64,000 nt of DNA from SZAS-79 sp963844255 (GTDB taxonomy: Bacteria; Pseudomonadota; Gammaproteobacteria; Burkholderiales; SG8-39), in contig CAWJNP010000014.1 in NCBI GenBank assembly GCA_963844255.1, positions 82,950 to 146,949 of the forward strand, given 5' to 3'. This document shows positions 54,532 to 63,891 of this stretch, piece after piece. The notes under the pieces were generated by a model, which was given only the letters and a program-made list of their open reading frames with translations, made no database searches and had not been told where the DNA came from. A program made the translations under genes and the position numbers. Within the stretch, counting starts at the first letter, position 1. Each line of letters starts with the position of its first letter.

Positions 54532-56042
54532 GCGCGCTCGGCATTTACCCGGGCATGGCACGGATCGTCGCGTCGCTGGTGGATGCATACGGCGTGACCG
54601 AGGTGGTACCCGACCGCCAGGACGCGGCGCGCCATTCGACCGCGGCGTCGGTCTATATCGGCGAAGAAGGCTGCCTGGCAGGCGAACCCGCGGACGAGCT
54701 GGTCGACGCGGACGCCAGGCTCAACGCCATCGTCGGCCCCAAGGGAATGCTCGGTCAGCGCGACCCGGTGTTCACGGACGCTTCGGGCAGGCTCTGGAGC
54801 GCCGAGGGCGTGATGGCAATCCTGATGCGCAAGGTGCTGCGCGACGCACAGGCGCAGGCCGGCGCGGAGCCGGACATGGTGGGCATCGCCGCACCGCTCT
54901 GGTTCAACGATACGCAGCGACGCGCGCTGCGCGAGACCGCCAAGATCGCCGGGCTCGCAAATATCCAGCTCATCGACGAGCCGCTGGCGGCGGCCGCCTT
55001 TCACCGCAGCGCGATCGGATCGCCCTGCCGCACCACGCTGCTGGTCGACTTCGGCCAGGCCGGCGTGGCGATGTCGGTGCTGTGCGCGACGCCCCGGGGC
55101 GACGCGATCGCCGGCACCGCACTCGAACCGGCGCTCGGCCTGCAGCGCATCGAAGGGGAAGCCCTGGCGATGGTCGGGGCGCAATTCACCGCGCAGACCG
55201 GCGCCCCGCTTCCCGAGGATCCGGCCTCGCGACGGGAACTCGCGCGCGTTTCGGCGGCGATCGTCGAGTCGCTCGCTGCGGGCGGCGGCACGCCGTCGCG
55301 ACGTGTCGTGGCAGTCGCAGGCCGGACGGTGGAACTGGCCACCTTCCCGCATCAGTGGGCGCGGGTGTTCGAACAGCGCCGCGACTTGCTTGGCGACACC
55401 CTGCGCCGCTGCCTGGACGCGGCGGGATTGGGGATCGCCCAGATTGAACTGATCGTCGTCTATGGCGAGGCCGCGGGATTTGCGGCCGCGCGCGATGCGC
55501 TGAACCAGCTCGCGAAACCGCACGGCATTCCGATCATCGACACCCAGACGGCCGAAACCGTGGCCTGCGGCACCGCCCTGCTCATGCAGGAGACCGCCAG
55601 CCGGGGAAGCGTCGCCGGGAAGGCACTCCCCACCTGTGCCAATGATCTGGGCGTCACGGTGTTCGACCGCAAGCGCAACGAGTTCGTCGTCGAGGTGCTG
55701 ATCCCGCGCGGAACGGCCCTTCCGGCATCGGCGAAGAAAACCGTCTATACCAACCGCGCCGACCAGAAACGCATGGTGATCCAGGTCGCGCAGGTGGGCG
55801 GCGCAGACGGGTTGGCGGTCGATCTCGGGGTTTTTGAATTCGGGCCGATCGCGGCGCCACGCAAGAACTACCCCGTCGATGTCACGCTGAGCTACGACGC
55901 CGAGGGAATTGTCATGGTGTCGGCGCTCGACCCGGAAACGGGTACGAGCATGGATCAGGTGGTCAGCGCGGAAGGGGACGAGCGCGCTAAGTGGATCATG
56001 CAACAACGAAGCTGGGTCACGGGGTTGAGCATCAATGACTGA
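54528..56042 (+). CDS. Hsp70-like (actin-fold) protein without lid, altered nucleotide motifs
   Basis: A 504-residue Hsp70 relative. It keeps the GIAAPLWFNDTQRRALRETA and AGLANIQLIDEPLAAAAFH segments of the nucleotide domain. The phosphate-1 loop reads GIYPGMARIVASL in place of GIDLGTTNS, phosphate-2 reads LLVDFGQAGVAMSVL (Asp about 174) in place of DLGGGTFDVS, and the adenosine loop reads VVYGEAAGFAAARDAL. A beta substrate-binding domain is clear from residue 375 (VEVLIPRGTALPASAKKTVY, YPVDVTLSYDAEGIVMVSAL). The helical lid is absent. It may bind peptides with weak or no ATPase activity. Coupled to the membrane-protein gene. Confidence 0.8.
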   Translation: MSALGIYPGMARIVASLVDAYGVTEVVPDRQDAARHSTAASVYIGEEGCLAGEPADELVDADARLNAIVGPKGMLGQRDPVFTDASGRLWSAEGVMAILMRKVLRDAQAQAGAEPDMVGIAAPLWFNDTQRRALRETAKIAGLANIQLIDEPLAAAAFHRSAIGSPCRTTLLVDFGQAGVAMSVLCATPRGDAIAGTALEPALGLQRIEGEALAMVGAQFTAQTGAPLPEDPASRRELARVSAAIVESLAAGGGTPSRRVVAVAGRTVELATFPHQWARVFEQRRDLLGDTLRRCLDAAGLGIAQIELIVVYGEAAGFAAARDALNQLAKPHGIPIIDTQTAETVACGTALLMQETASRGSVAGKALPTCANDLGVTVFDRKRNEFVVEVLIPRGTALPASAKKTVYTNRADQKRMVIQVAQVGGADGLAVDLGVFEFGPIAAPRKNYPVDVTLSYDAEGIVMVSALDPETGTSMDQVVSAEGDERAKWIMQQRSWVTGLSIND

Positions 56043-56129
56043 ATCGGCGCCTCTCGGATCCGAAGGCATTGGGCTGGTTTTCCTGCCGGCCACGCTGCCG
56101 TTGCACGGCAGTCTCGGGAGTCTTTTCGG

Positions 56130-58388
56130 ATGAGCTTGTCCCTGAAAATTTTCAACCATGCCGAGGGCGGAACCACTTTTGCCGGAGAGTGTGCGCTGGA
56201 GGGCGACCCCATCACGATTGGACGCAGCGCCACCTGCACGCTGAAACTCAACGACCCTGAGAAACGTCTCTCACGCGTACAGGTGGAACTGTCGCGTGCG
56301 TCCGGCGGGTATCTGCTCAAGGTGGTATCCCAGTATTTTCCGGTCCTGGTCAATGGCGTGGCACGCCAGCCGGGAAGTGAAGTCGTGGTTCGCACCGGCG
56401 ACTCGATCGTGATGGACGTGTACGAGCTGGAGGTTGTCGGCGTCGGCGCCGAAACCGCGGTGGATCCCGTGCCGGCGCAAACGCCCGCGCCTGCACGGCC
56501 GCCCCTGCCCGCGGAACCCGAGCCTCGCGCGCCCGCGCGCGCAGCCGCCGCGCCCCGTGCGCCTGCCCCCCCTGCCCCGCCGCCCCGCGCCCAAGCGCCG
56601 ACGGCGGTCGTCCCTGCCAGACCTGCCGCGCTTGCGCCGGCCGCCGCCCGTGCTCCCGCCCCGCGCGCCGCCATGCCGGCGGGCCTGTCGGCAACGCGCC
56701 TTGCCGACCTGCCCAGCGCGAGCGCCTTTCAAACCGGGACCAGCGGCGAAGGTACATCGGTCCAGATCGCCAGCCTGCAAGTCGGACATGTGCTGGCCGG
56801 GCGGTTCCGCGTGGATGAGCAGATCGGCGCCGGTGGCATGGGCGCGGTGTACCGGGCGCACGATGCGCTGCGCGACGAGGACATCGCGCTCAAGGTCATG
56901 CTTCCGGGACTGCTCGCCTCCGAACAGGCCAAGCAGCGCTTCATGAACGAGGCCAAGATCGCGCTCCGGTTGAGGCACCCCGGCATCGTGAGCGTGCACG
57001 ACGTGCAAGCCGACGGCGCGTTCCTGTTTCTCACCATGGAACTGCTCAAGGGCCGCACGCTGCGCGACGCAATGGAGGAGAAAAAGCGCGCCGGCGCCGA
57101 ATGGACCGAAGCCGAGGTGCTGGGCGTGATCCGGCCGGTATGCGAGGCGCTCGGGTATGCGCACCAGTACACGGTCCACCGCGACGTGAAGCCGGAGAAC
57201 GTCTGGCTGAGTGAAGACGGGGCGATCAAGCTGATGGACTTCGGCATCGCGCGGGTTCTGTCGGGCAGCCAGATGACGCAGACCTCCGCGGTCATGGGCA
57301 CGGCCTACTACATGGCGCCGGAACAGCTGGTGGGCGCGCGGGACGTGGACCACCGCGCCGATCAGTACGCGATCGGGGTGATGCTCTACGAGATGTTCAC
57401 CGGGCGCATACCGGCGGGGCGGATCGAACCGCTCAGCGAGGCGCGCCCCGATCTGAGCTACGCCCTGACACTGACGGCCGACAGGGCGCTCGCGGGCAAG
57501 GTCGAGGAGCGCTATGCCACCGACACGGAACTTATTGCAGCGCTCAACAAGCCGCCGGGCTCGCGTGTCGCGCCGCTGAAGAGTTTCGGCCGTCGTACCG
57601 GTCTCGGCCCGGCGCGCATCAGGCTGCTCGGGATGGGCGCGGCGGTCATTGCAGGCGTACTGCTGATGGCACTGCTGTGGCCTGCGCTGAAAGGACTGAT
57701 GCCCGACCACGAGGCGGAACGCAGGGCCGAACAGGAATTCGCGCGCCTGGACGGGGAAGCCAAGTCCCTGCTGAAGCTGGTGGAAAACGATCGCCGCGAG
57801 CTCAGGGAAGCGGCCGTTGCCGCAACCCGCGAGGTGGAGCGGCTGGAAACCCAGATCCGTTCGGCCAAGTCCCCGCAGGAAGGCGCGACCCTGGAGGCAC
57901 CGCTGCATGAGGCACGCGACAGGGCACGGCTGAATGTCGAACTCGACAACAAGCTGCGCGAGCGGGCCGAAGGACCGGACGGTGTACCCAAGGCCGAGGG
58001 AAGCCTGAACGCGGCGGCGGTGGCGATAAAAGGCAAGGATCGCGCCGAAGCCGTCCGGCTGCTCACCGAGACCGTGACCTCGCTCACTGCCATGCGTGCC
58101 GCAACGGGAGAATACAGGCAGGCCGCCCAGGCCGAGTTGCAGCGTCTGGCCGGGCAGCGTCAGATGGAAGAGCAACAACTCGCAGCGACGCGCGCCAAGG
58201 CTGATGCAGAGGCGAGGGTGCGTGCACAGGCACAGGCGCAGGTCGCCGCCGCGGCACACGCAAAGGAAGAAGCGGCGGCACGACTCAAAGCGAAGTCCGA
58301 TGCCAGGTACAAGGCGATCAGCGAAGCCCGGGCCCAGTTGGAGGGACAGGCCAAATCAAAGCAGGCGCCGACGGGCAAGGGCAAATAG
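56130..58388 (+). CDS. FHA domain-Ser/Thr protein kinase-TM-coiled coil protein
   Basis: A 752-residue protein. Residues 1-103 are an FHA phosphothreonine-binding domain (ITIGRSATCTLKLND, KRLSRVQVEL). Residues 105-205 are an Ala/Pro linker. The kinase spans about 218-475: IGAGGMGAVYRAHD glycine loop, Lys about 255 in IALKVM, HRDVKPEN (350-357), DFG at 370-372, and YYMAPEQLVGARDVDHRADQ. One TM helix lies at about 500-518, and residues 530-752 are coiled coil rich in Ala, Glu and Arg. All catalytic motifs are intact. Last gene of the cluster, 87 bases after the Hsp70-like gene. Confidence 0.88.
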   Translation: MSLSLKIFNHAEGGTTFAGECALEGDPITIGRSATCTLKLNDPEKRLSRVQVELSRASGGYLLKVVSQYFPVLVNGVARQPGSEVVVRTGDSIVMDVYELEVVGVGAETAVDPVPAQTPAPARPPLPAEPEPRAPARAAAAPRAPAPPAPPPRAQAPTAVVPARPAALAPAAARAPAPRAAMPAGLSATRLADLPSASAFQTGTSGEGTSVQIASLQVGHVLAGRFRVDEQIGAGGMGAVYRAHDALRDEDIALKVMLPGLLASEQAKQRFMNEAKIALRLRHPGIVSVHDVQADGAFLFLTMELLKGRTLRDAMEEKKRAGAEWTEAEVLGVIRPVCEALGYAHQYTVHRDVKPENVWLSEDGAIKLMDFGIARVLSGSQMTQTSAVMGTAYYMAPEQLVGARDVDHRADQYAIGVMLYEMFTGRIPAGRIEPLSEARPDLSYALTLTADRALAGKVEERYATDTELIAALNKPPGSRVAPLKSFGRRTGLGPARIRLLGMGAAVIAGVLLMALLWPALKGLMPDHEAERRAEQEFARLDGEAKSLLKLVENDRRELREAAVAATREVERLETQIRSAKSPQEGATLEAPLHEARDRARLNVELDNKLRERAEGPDGVPKAEGSLNAAAVAIKGKDRAEAVRLLTETVTSLTAMRAATGEYRQAAQAELQRLAGQRQMEEQQLAATRAKADAEARVRAQAQAQVAAAAHAKEEAAARLKAKSDARYKAISEARAQLEGQAKSKQAPTGKGK

Positions 58389-58401
58389 ATATCCCACCAG
58401 C

Positions 58402-58420
58402 GGGCACGACAGCGTGCCGA
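58402..58420. terminator. Weak hairpin between convergent genes
   Basis: GGCACG-ACAG-CGTGCC forms a perfect 6-bp stem between the kinase stop (58388) and the pgk stop (58438). There is no T-run on either strand, so it may only help to separate the convergent transcripts. Confidence 0.3.
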
Positions 58421-58437
58421 CCTGCGCAAGTCTTGAA

Positions 58438-59613
58438 TCAACCGTCCGCCCGCGCCTCCAGCGCTGCAACCGCCGGCAGGGTCTTGCCCTCGAGGAACTC
58501 GAGGAACGCGCCGCCTCCGGTCGAAATGTAGGAGATCTTGTCGGTGACGCCGTACTTGGCGATCGCCGCGAGCGTATCGCCGCCGCCGGCGATCGAAAAC
58601 GCCTTGGAGTCGGCAATGGCGTGCGCGAGCGTCTCGGTACCCTTGCCGAACTGATCGAACTCGAACACCCCGACCGGTCCGTTCCAGACCACCGTGCCGG
58701 CGTTCTTCACGATCGTCGCCAGCGCCGCGGCACTTTGCGGACCGATGTCCAGGATCAGGTCGTCTTCAGCCACCTCACCGATCGCCTTGGTCTGCGCTTT
58801 CGCGGTCGCGGAGAACTCCTTCGCGCAGACCACGTCGATCGGCAGCGGAATATGCCCACCCTTCGTCGTGAGCGCAGCCATGACTTTACCGGCCTCACCG
58901 GCAAGTTCGTGCTCCGCCAGTGACTTTCCGATCCGGCTTCCAGCGGCCAGCAGGAAGGTATTGGCAATCCCGCCACCAACGATCAATTGATCAACTTTAG
59001 CCGCAAGTTCGGCGAGGATCGTGAGTTTTGTCGACACTTTTGACCCGGCGACAATGGCCACCAGCGGACGCGCAGGGTGCGCCAGCGCCTTCCCCAGTGC
59101 GTCGAGTTCCGCCGCCAGCAGCGGGCCGGCGCAGGCGACCGGCGCGAAGCGCGCGACGCCGTGGGTGGTGGCCTCAGCCCGGTGGGCGGTGCCAAAAGCG
59201 TCATTCACGTACACGTCGCAGAGCGCGGCGATCTTCTTCGCCAGACCTTCGTCGTCGGCCTTCTCGCCGATGTTGAAGCGGCAGTTCTCGAGCATGACGA
59301 CCTTGCCCGGCTGGACGCCCATCGGATCGAACGTGCCGCCGACCCAGTCGTGGATCAGGGGAACATCCGCCCCCAGCAGCCGCGAGAGGTGCCTGGCCAC
59401 CGGCGCGAGCGACTCGGCTGCGTCGAACTTGCCTTCCTTGGGTCGACCGAGATGCGAGACCAGCATCAGGCGGGCACCGTTTTTCAGCGCCAGTTCAATC
59501 CCCGGCAGCGCGGCGCGTATCCGGGTGTCCTCGGTGATCCGGCCGTCCTGGAACGGCACATTGAAATCGACCCGCACGAGCACGCGCTTGCCCTGGAGCG
59601 CCAGGTCGGCCAT
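58438..59613 (-). CDS. pgk: Phosphoglycerate kinase
   Basis: A 391-residue glycolytic enzyme making ATP from 1,3-bisphosphoglycerate. Marks are the signature KRVLVRVDFNVPFQDGRITE (residues 9-28), MLVSHLGRPKEGKFDAAESL, LLENCRF-type motif (VVMLENCRFNIGEKADDEGL), VIVGGG-like LIVGGGIANTFLLAAG, and the nucleotide loop AFSIAGGGDTLAAIAKYGV. Intact, normal length. Third gene of the leftward tkt-gap-pgk operon, 11 bases after gap. Confidence 0.95.
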   Translation of the reverse strand: MADLALQGKRVLVRVDFNVPFQDGRITEDTRIRAALPGIELALKNGARLMLVSHLGRPKEGKFDAAESLAPVARHLSRLLGADVPLIHDWVGGTFDPMGVQPGKVVMLENCRFNIGEKADDEGLAKKIAALCDVYVNDAFGTAHRAEATTHGVARFAPVACAGPLLAAELDALGKALAHPARPLVAIVAGSKVSTKLTILAELAAKVDQLIVGGGIANTFLLAAGSRIGKSLAEHELAGEAGKVMAALTTKGGHIPLPIDVVCAKEFSATAKAQTKAIGEVAEDDLILDIGPQSAAALATIVKNAGTVVWNGPVGVFEFDQFGKGTETLAHAIADSKAFSIAGGGDTLAAIAKYGVTDKISYISTGGGAFLEFLEGKTLPAVAALEARADG

Positions 59614-59624
59614 GCGAAGGAACT

Positions 59625-60639
59625 TCACTTTGCGCTCATGAACGCGATCGTGGTGTCCAGCATGCGGTTGGAGAAGCCCCACTCGTTGTCGTACCAGCCC
59701 CCGACCTTGACCAGCGTGCCCTGGGACACCTTGGTGAGGGTAGCGTCGAACGTGCACGAGGCCGGATTGTGGTTGTAGTCGATCGAGACCAGCGGTGCCT
59801 TGGTGTAATCGAGGATCCCCTTCATCGCACCGCCTGCGGCCTCGCTCATGAAGGCGTTGATTTCCTCGACCGTGGTCGCGCGCTTCGCCGTGAACGTGAG
59901 GTCGACGACCGAGACGTTGATCGTCGGCACGCGCATCGCATAGCCGTCGAGCTTGCCGTTGAGCTCGGGCAGCACGAGCCCGACCGCGGCGGCTGCGCCG
60001 GTCTTGGTCGGGATCATCGACATGGTGGCCGAGCGGGCGCGGCGCAGGTCCTCGTGATACACGTCCGTCAGGACCTGGTCGTTGGTGTAGGCGTGGATCG
60101 TGGTCATCAGGCCGGCGACGATGCCCACCGTGTCGTTCAGCACCTTGGCCATCGGCGCGAGGCAGTTGGTGGTGCACGAGGCGTTCGAGATCACCGTGTG
60201 CGTGCCCTTCAAGGTACCGTGGTTCACGCCGTAGACGATGGTGCCGTCGACATCCTTGCCGCCCGGCGCCGAAATGATCACCTTCTTCGCGCCAGCAGCG
60301 ATGTGCGCACCGGCCTTTTCCTTGGTCGTGAACAGGCCCGTGCACTCGAGCACGACATCCACGCCGAGTTCCTTCCAGGGCAGCTCGGCCGGATTGCGCT
60401 TGGCGCAGACACGGATCTTGTCGCCGTTCACGACCATGTTGTCGCCATCGACCGCGACCGTGCCCGAGAACTGGCCGTGGGCCGTGTCGTAGCGGGTCAG
60501 GTGCGCGTTGGTCTCGGCATTGCCCGAGGTCGTTGATCGCGACGATCTGGATGTCGTGCTTCTTGCCGCCCTCGTAGTGGGCGCGAAGGATGTTGCGGCC
60601 GATGCGGCCGTACCCGTTGATTGCAACCTTGATAGCCAT
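59625..60639 (-). CDS. gap: Glyceraldehyde-3-phosphate dehydrogenase, one frameshift
   Basis: About 337 residues. The NAD motif KVAINGYGRIGRNILRAHYE opens the protein, the active site is ISNASCTTNCLAPMAKVLND near residue 150, and the end is WYDNEWGFSNRMLDTTIAF. Near 60523 an extra G (on the coding strand GGG for GG in GACCTCGGCAATGCC) shifts the frame between VAINDLG and NAETNAHLTRYDTAHG. A single homopolymer insertion in an essential gene most likely is a sequencing error. Sits between tkt and pgk. Confidence 0.93.
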
Positions 60640-60644
60640 TGCGC

Positions 60645-62670
60645 TTACTCCTTGGAAAGAATCTGCTTCACCGCCGAAGCGACCGCTTCCGAAGTGATGC
60701 CGAAATGCTTGAACAGTACGCCGGCCGGAGCCGACTCGCCGTAGGTATCGAGCCCGATGACCTTGCCTTCAAGGCCCACGTACTTGCGCCACAGGCCCGT
60801 AACCCCCGCTTCCACCGCCACGCGCGGCATGCCCTTGGGCAGCACCGCCGCACGATAGCCTTCGTCCTGCCGGTCGAACACCGTGGTCGAAGGCATCGAC
60901 ACCACGCGCACCGCAATGCCTTCGGCCGCAAGCGCGGACTGCGCGGCCAGTGCCAGCGGTACCTCGGAGCCGGTCGCGAGGATTGCCGCTTTCGCGCCGG
61001 TCGCATCCGAGAGCACGTAAGCGCCCCGCTTGATGGTCTCGATCGTCGCGATATCGCGCACCGCAAACGCCACGTCCTGGCGGGAGAACAGCAGCGCACT
61101 TGGACCGTCGCGGCGTTCGATCGCGCAGCCCCAGGCCACGGCGGATTCCACCGTGTCGCAGGGACGCCAGACATCCAGCCCCGGCACCAGGCGCAGGCTC
61201 GCCGCGTGTTCCACCGACTGGTGGGTCGGGCCGTCTTCGCCCAGACCGATCGAGTCGTGGGTAAACACCCATATTGCGCGCAGTTTCATGAGCGCTGCCA
61301 TGCGCAGCGCATTTCGCGCGTAGTCCGAGAAAGTCAGGAACGTGGCGCCATAGGGAATGAATCCGCCGTGCAGCGTGAGCCCGTTCATGATCGCCGACAT
61401 GCCGAACTCGCGCACGCCGTAGAACAGGTAGTTCCCGCCACCGGTGCGGCCGACCGGCTTCGAGCCCGACCACAGTGTGAGGTTCGAACCCGCGAGATCC
61501 GCGGAACCGCCGATCAGTTCCGGCAAGGCGGGCGCGAGGCCTTCGATCGCGTTCTGCGAGGCCTTGCGCGTGGCGATGGTCTCTGCCTTGGCGTTCGTTG
61601 CGGCGACAAACGCCGCGAGCTTCGCCGAAAAATCCTGCGGCAGGTCGCCCGCCATGCGCCGCTTGAATTCAGCGGCTTCGGCCGGGAACGCCTGCGCATA
61701 CGCGGCGAACTGCTTTTTCCATGCGGACTCGCGGCGCGCGCCTTTCCTTTTCGCGTCCCAGCCCGCGGTGATCGCGGCGGGAATCTCGAACGGCGGATAG
61801 GTCCAGCCGAGTGCCTCGCGGGTCGCTGCGATCTCCTTGTCGCCGAGCGGCGCGCCGTGCGCCCCGCCGGTGTTGGCCTTGGTCGGCGCGCCCTTGCCGA
61901 TCACCGTCTTACAGCAGATCAGCGTAGGCCGCGCGGTCTCGCGCTTCGCCCTGCCGATCGCGCGGTGTACGGCCGCAACGTCGTGCCCGTCGACATTGGC
62001 GATCACCTGCCAGCCGTAGGCGGCAAAGCGCTTGGGCACATCGTCGGTGTACCAGCTCTTGATCGAGCCTTTCTCGGAATCGATCGAAATGCCGTTGTCG
62101 TCGTACAGAGCGATCAGTTTTCCGAGGCCGAGCGTTCCGGCCAGCGCACAGGCCTCGTGCGAGATGCCTTCCATCATGCAGCCGTCGCCGAGGAACGCGT
62201 AGGTATGGTGGTCGACGATGTCATGGCCGGGCCGATTGAACTCGGCGGCGAGCAGCCGCTCGGCGATCGCCATGCCGACGGCATTCGATATGCCCTGCCC
62301 GAGCGGGCCGGTGGTGGTTTCCACGCCGGGGGTGACACCGACCTCGGGATGACCCGGCGTCTTCGAATGCAGCTGGCGAAACCGCCGCAACTCTTCCATC
62401 GGCAGGTCGTAGCCGGAAAGGTGCAGCACCGAATACAGCAGCATCGAGCCGTGACCGTTCGAAAGGACGAAGCGGTCGCGATCGGCCCAGTGTGGGTTGC
62501 GCGGATTGTGTTTCAGGTTTCTTCGTCCAGAGCGCGACAGCGATTTCAGCCATGCCCATGGGCATGCCGGGATGGCCCGACTTGGCCGCCTGTACCGCGT
62601 CCATGGAGAGAAACCGGATGGCATTGGCCAGATCGCGATCCGACGCCGTGTCCGTTGTGCTTGAACTCAT
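60645..62670 (-). CDS. tkt: Transketolase, one frameshift
   Basis: About 674 residues, thiamine-diphosphate enzyme of the pentose phosphate and Calvin cycles. After MSSSTTDTASDRDLANAIRF and GHPGMPMGMAEIAVALWTK the frame changes near 62518 (AAA for AA), then NPHWADRDRFVLSNGHGSML, TTGPLGQGISNAVGMAIAER, FLGDGCMMEGISHEACALAG (ThDP motif) and THDSIGLGEDGPTHQSVEHA follow. GGAG lies 5 bases before ATG 62670. First gene of tkt-gap-pgk. Confidence 0.93.
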
Positions 62671-62774
62671 GATGCTCCGGGGGAGGAAAACAGAGGGAAA
62701 AGAGGTGGAATTATAGCCAATGCGACTCTCCCGGCCCCGGAACGGGGGAGAAACGCCGTAAACTTGCAATCACC

Positions 62775-63683
62775 ATGAAAATGCCCTTCACCAGCCCGGA
62801 CGACTACGTCCACCTTGTCGCGCCGGATGACTCCGGCGAGGCGCCCGAGGCCCACTGGTTCGTGTTCCGCGGCGACCAGCTGCTCGTCGAAATCGGCCCT
62901 CCCTCAACGGCACCGACCGACGACCCGCGCGTGCGCGGGCGGCCAAGCTGGGCCAAGCTGCCTTTTGGCGCCGGCCTGCGGCCGCTCGGCATCGAGCCGA
63001 CCCGGACGCTCTACATCGGCAAGCTCGGCGACACCCATCTGTATGCAGCCGAGGCCGACAAGGCAACCGCACCGCCCGACGGCATGTCGTGGCAGGGCCT
63101 GCGCACGCTGTTTTCGGTGCTCGGGGACGCGCACTTCGCGCTCGCCGGTCGTGCGGTGCAGTTGATCGACTGGGATCGCAACCACCAGTTCTGCGGCCGC
63201 TGCGGCACGCCCACCGAATCAAAGCGTGAGGAGCGCGCGCGCGTCTGTCCCGCATGCAAGCTCAGCTGCTATCCGAAAATCGCACCGGCCGTGATGGCGC
63301 TGGTCCGCCGCGGCAACAGCATGCTGCTCGGACGCAGTCCGCATTTCCCGCGCGGCATGTACAGCGCGCTCGCAGGTTTCGTCGAGCCGGGTGAAACGCT
63401 CGAACAATGCATCGCGCGCGAAGTGCTCGAGGAAGTTGGTGTATCGGTAACGAACATCCGCTATTTCGCGAGTCAACCCTGGCCGTTTCCGAATTCACTG
63501 ATGATTGCGTTCTTCTGCGACTACGCGAGTGGCGACATCCACCCGCAAGAGACCGAGATTGAAGACGCGGACTGGTTCGATGTCTTCCAATTGCCTCAAC
63601 TTCCGAGTAAAATATCGATCGCTCGGCGCCTGATTGATGCCGCCGTGGAATCCATGCGTGCGGAGTCCGGGCACGACACCTGA
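62775..63683 (+). CDS. nudC: NAD(+) diphosphatase NudC
   Basis: A 302-residue Nudix hydrolase that cleaves NADH and removes NAD caps from RNA. The zinc ribbon has FCGRCGTPTESKREERARVC then PACKLSCYP (two Cys pairs, residues 137-167). The Nudix box is GFVEPGETLEQCIAREVLEE VGV in two runs. SQPWPFPNSLM, near residue 236, is the NudC-specific signature. Intact. Divergent from tkt; start ATG 62775. Confidence 0.93.
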   Translation: MKMPFTSPDDYVHLVAPDDSGEAPEAHWFVFRGDQLLVEIGPPSTAPTDDPRVRGRPSWAKLPFGAGLRPLGIEPTRTLYIGKLGDTHLYAAEADKATAPPDGMSWQGLRTLFSVLGDAHFALAGRAVQLIDWDRNHQFCGRCGTPTESKREERARVCPACKLSCYPKIAPAVMALVRRGNSMLLGRSPHFPRGMYSALAGFVEPGETLEQCIAREVLEEVGVSVTNIRYFASQPWPFPNSLMIAFFCDYASGDIHPQETEIEDADWFDVFQLPQLPSKISIARRLIDAAVESMRAESGHDT

Positions 63684-63891
63684 GAGCATCACGCGTATTT
63701 TTTGATGGTTTGCGCGGGCGACTGGTCTGACGCTGGCATGAGCCGGCGGGTGGGCGGCCCAAGAGAGGTCCTGCACGAAGTGCACGGTTTTCGTTTTATA
63801 TAGGCCGCAAGGCGGAATGGAGAGGCGCACCCTGGAGCGCAGCCCGACATGGGCACCGGGTTGCGCCTTCGCGTTTTACGGGGGAACGAAA

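Noticed and set aside
63684..63891. A SAM-responsive riboswitch before the speD-like gene
   Set aside because: I could not find the conserved core or stems of a known SAM riboswitch class; only an AT-rich promoter-like stretch is visible.
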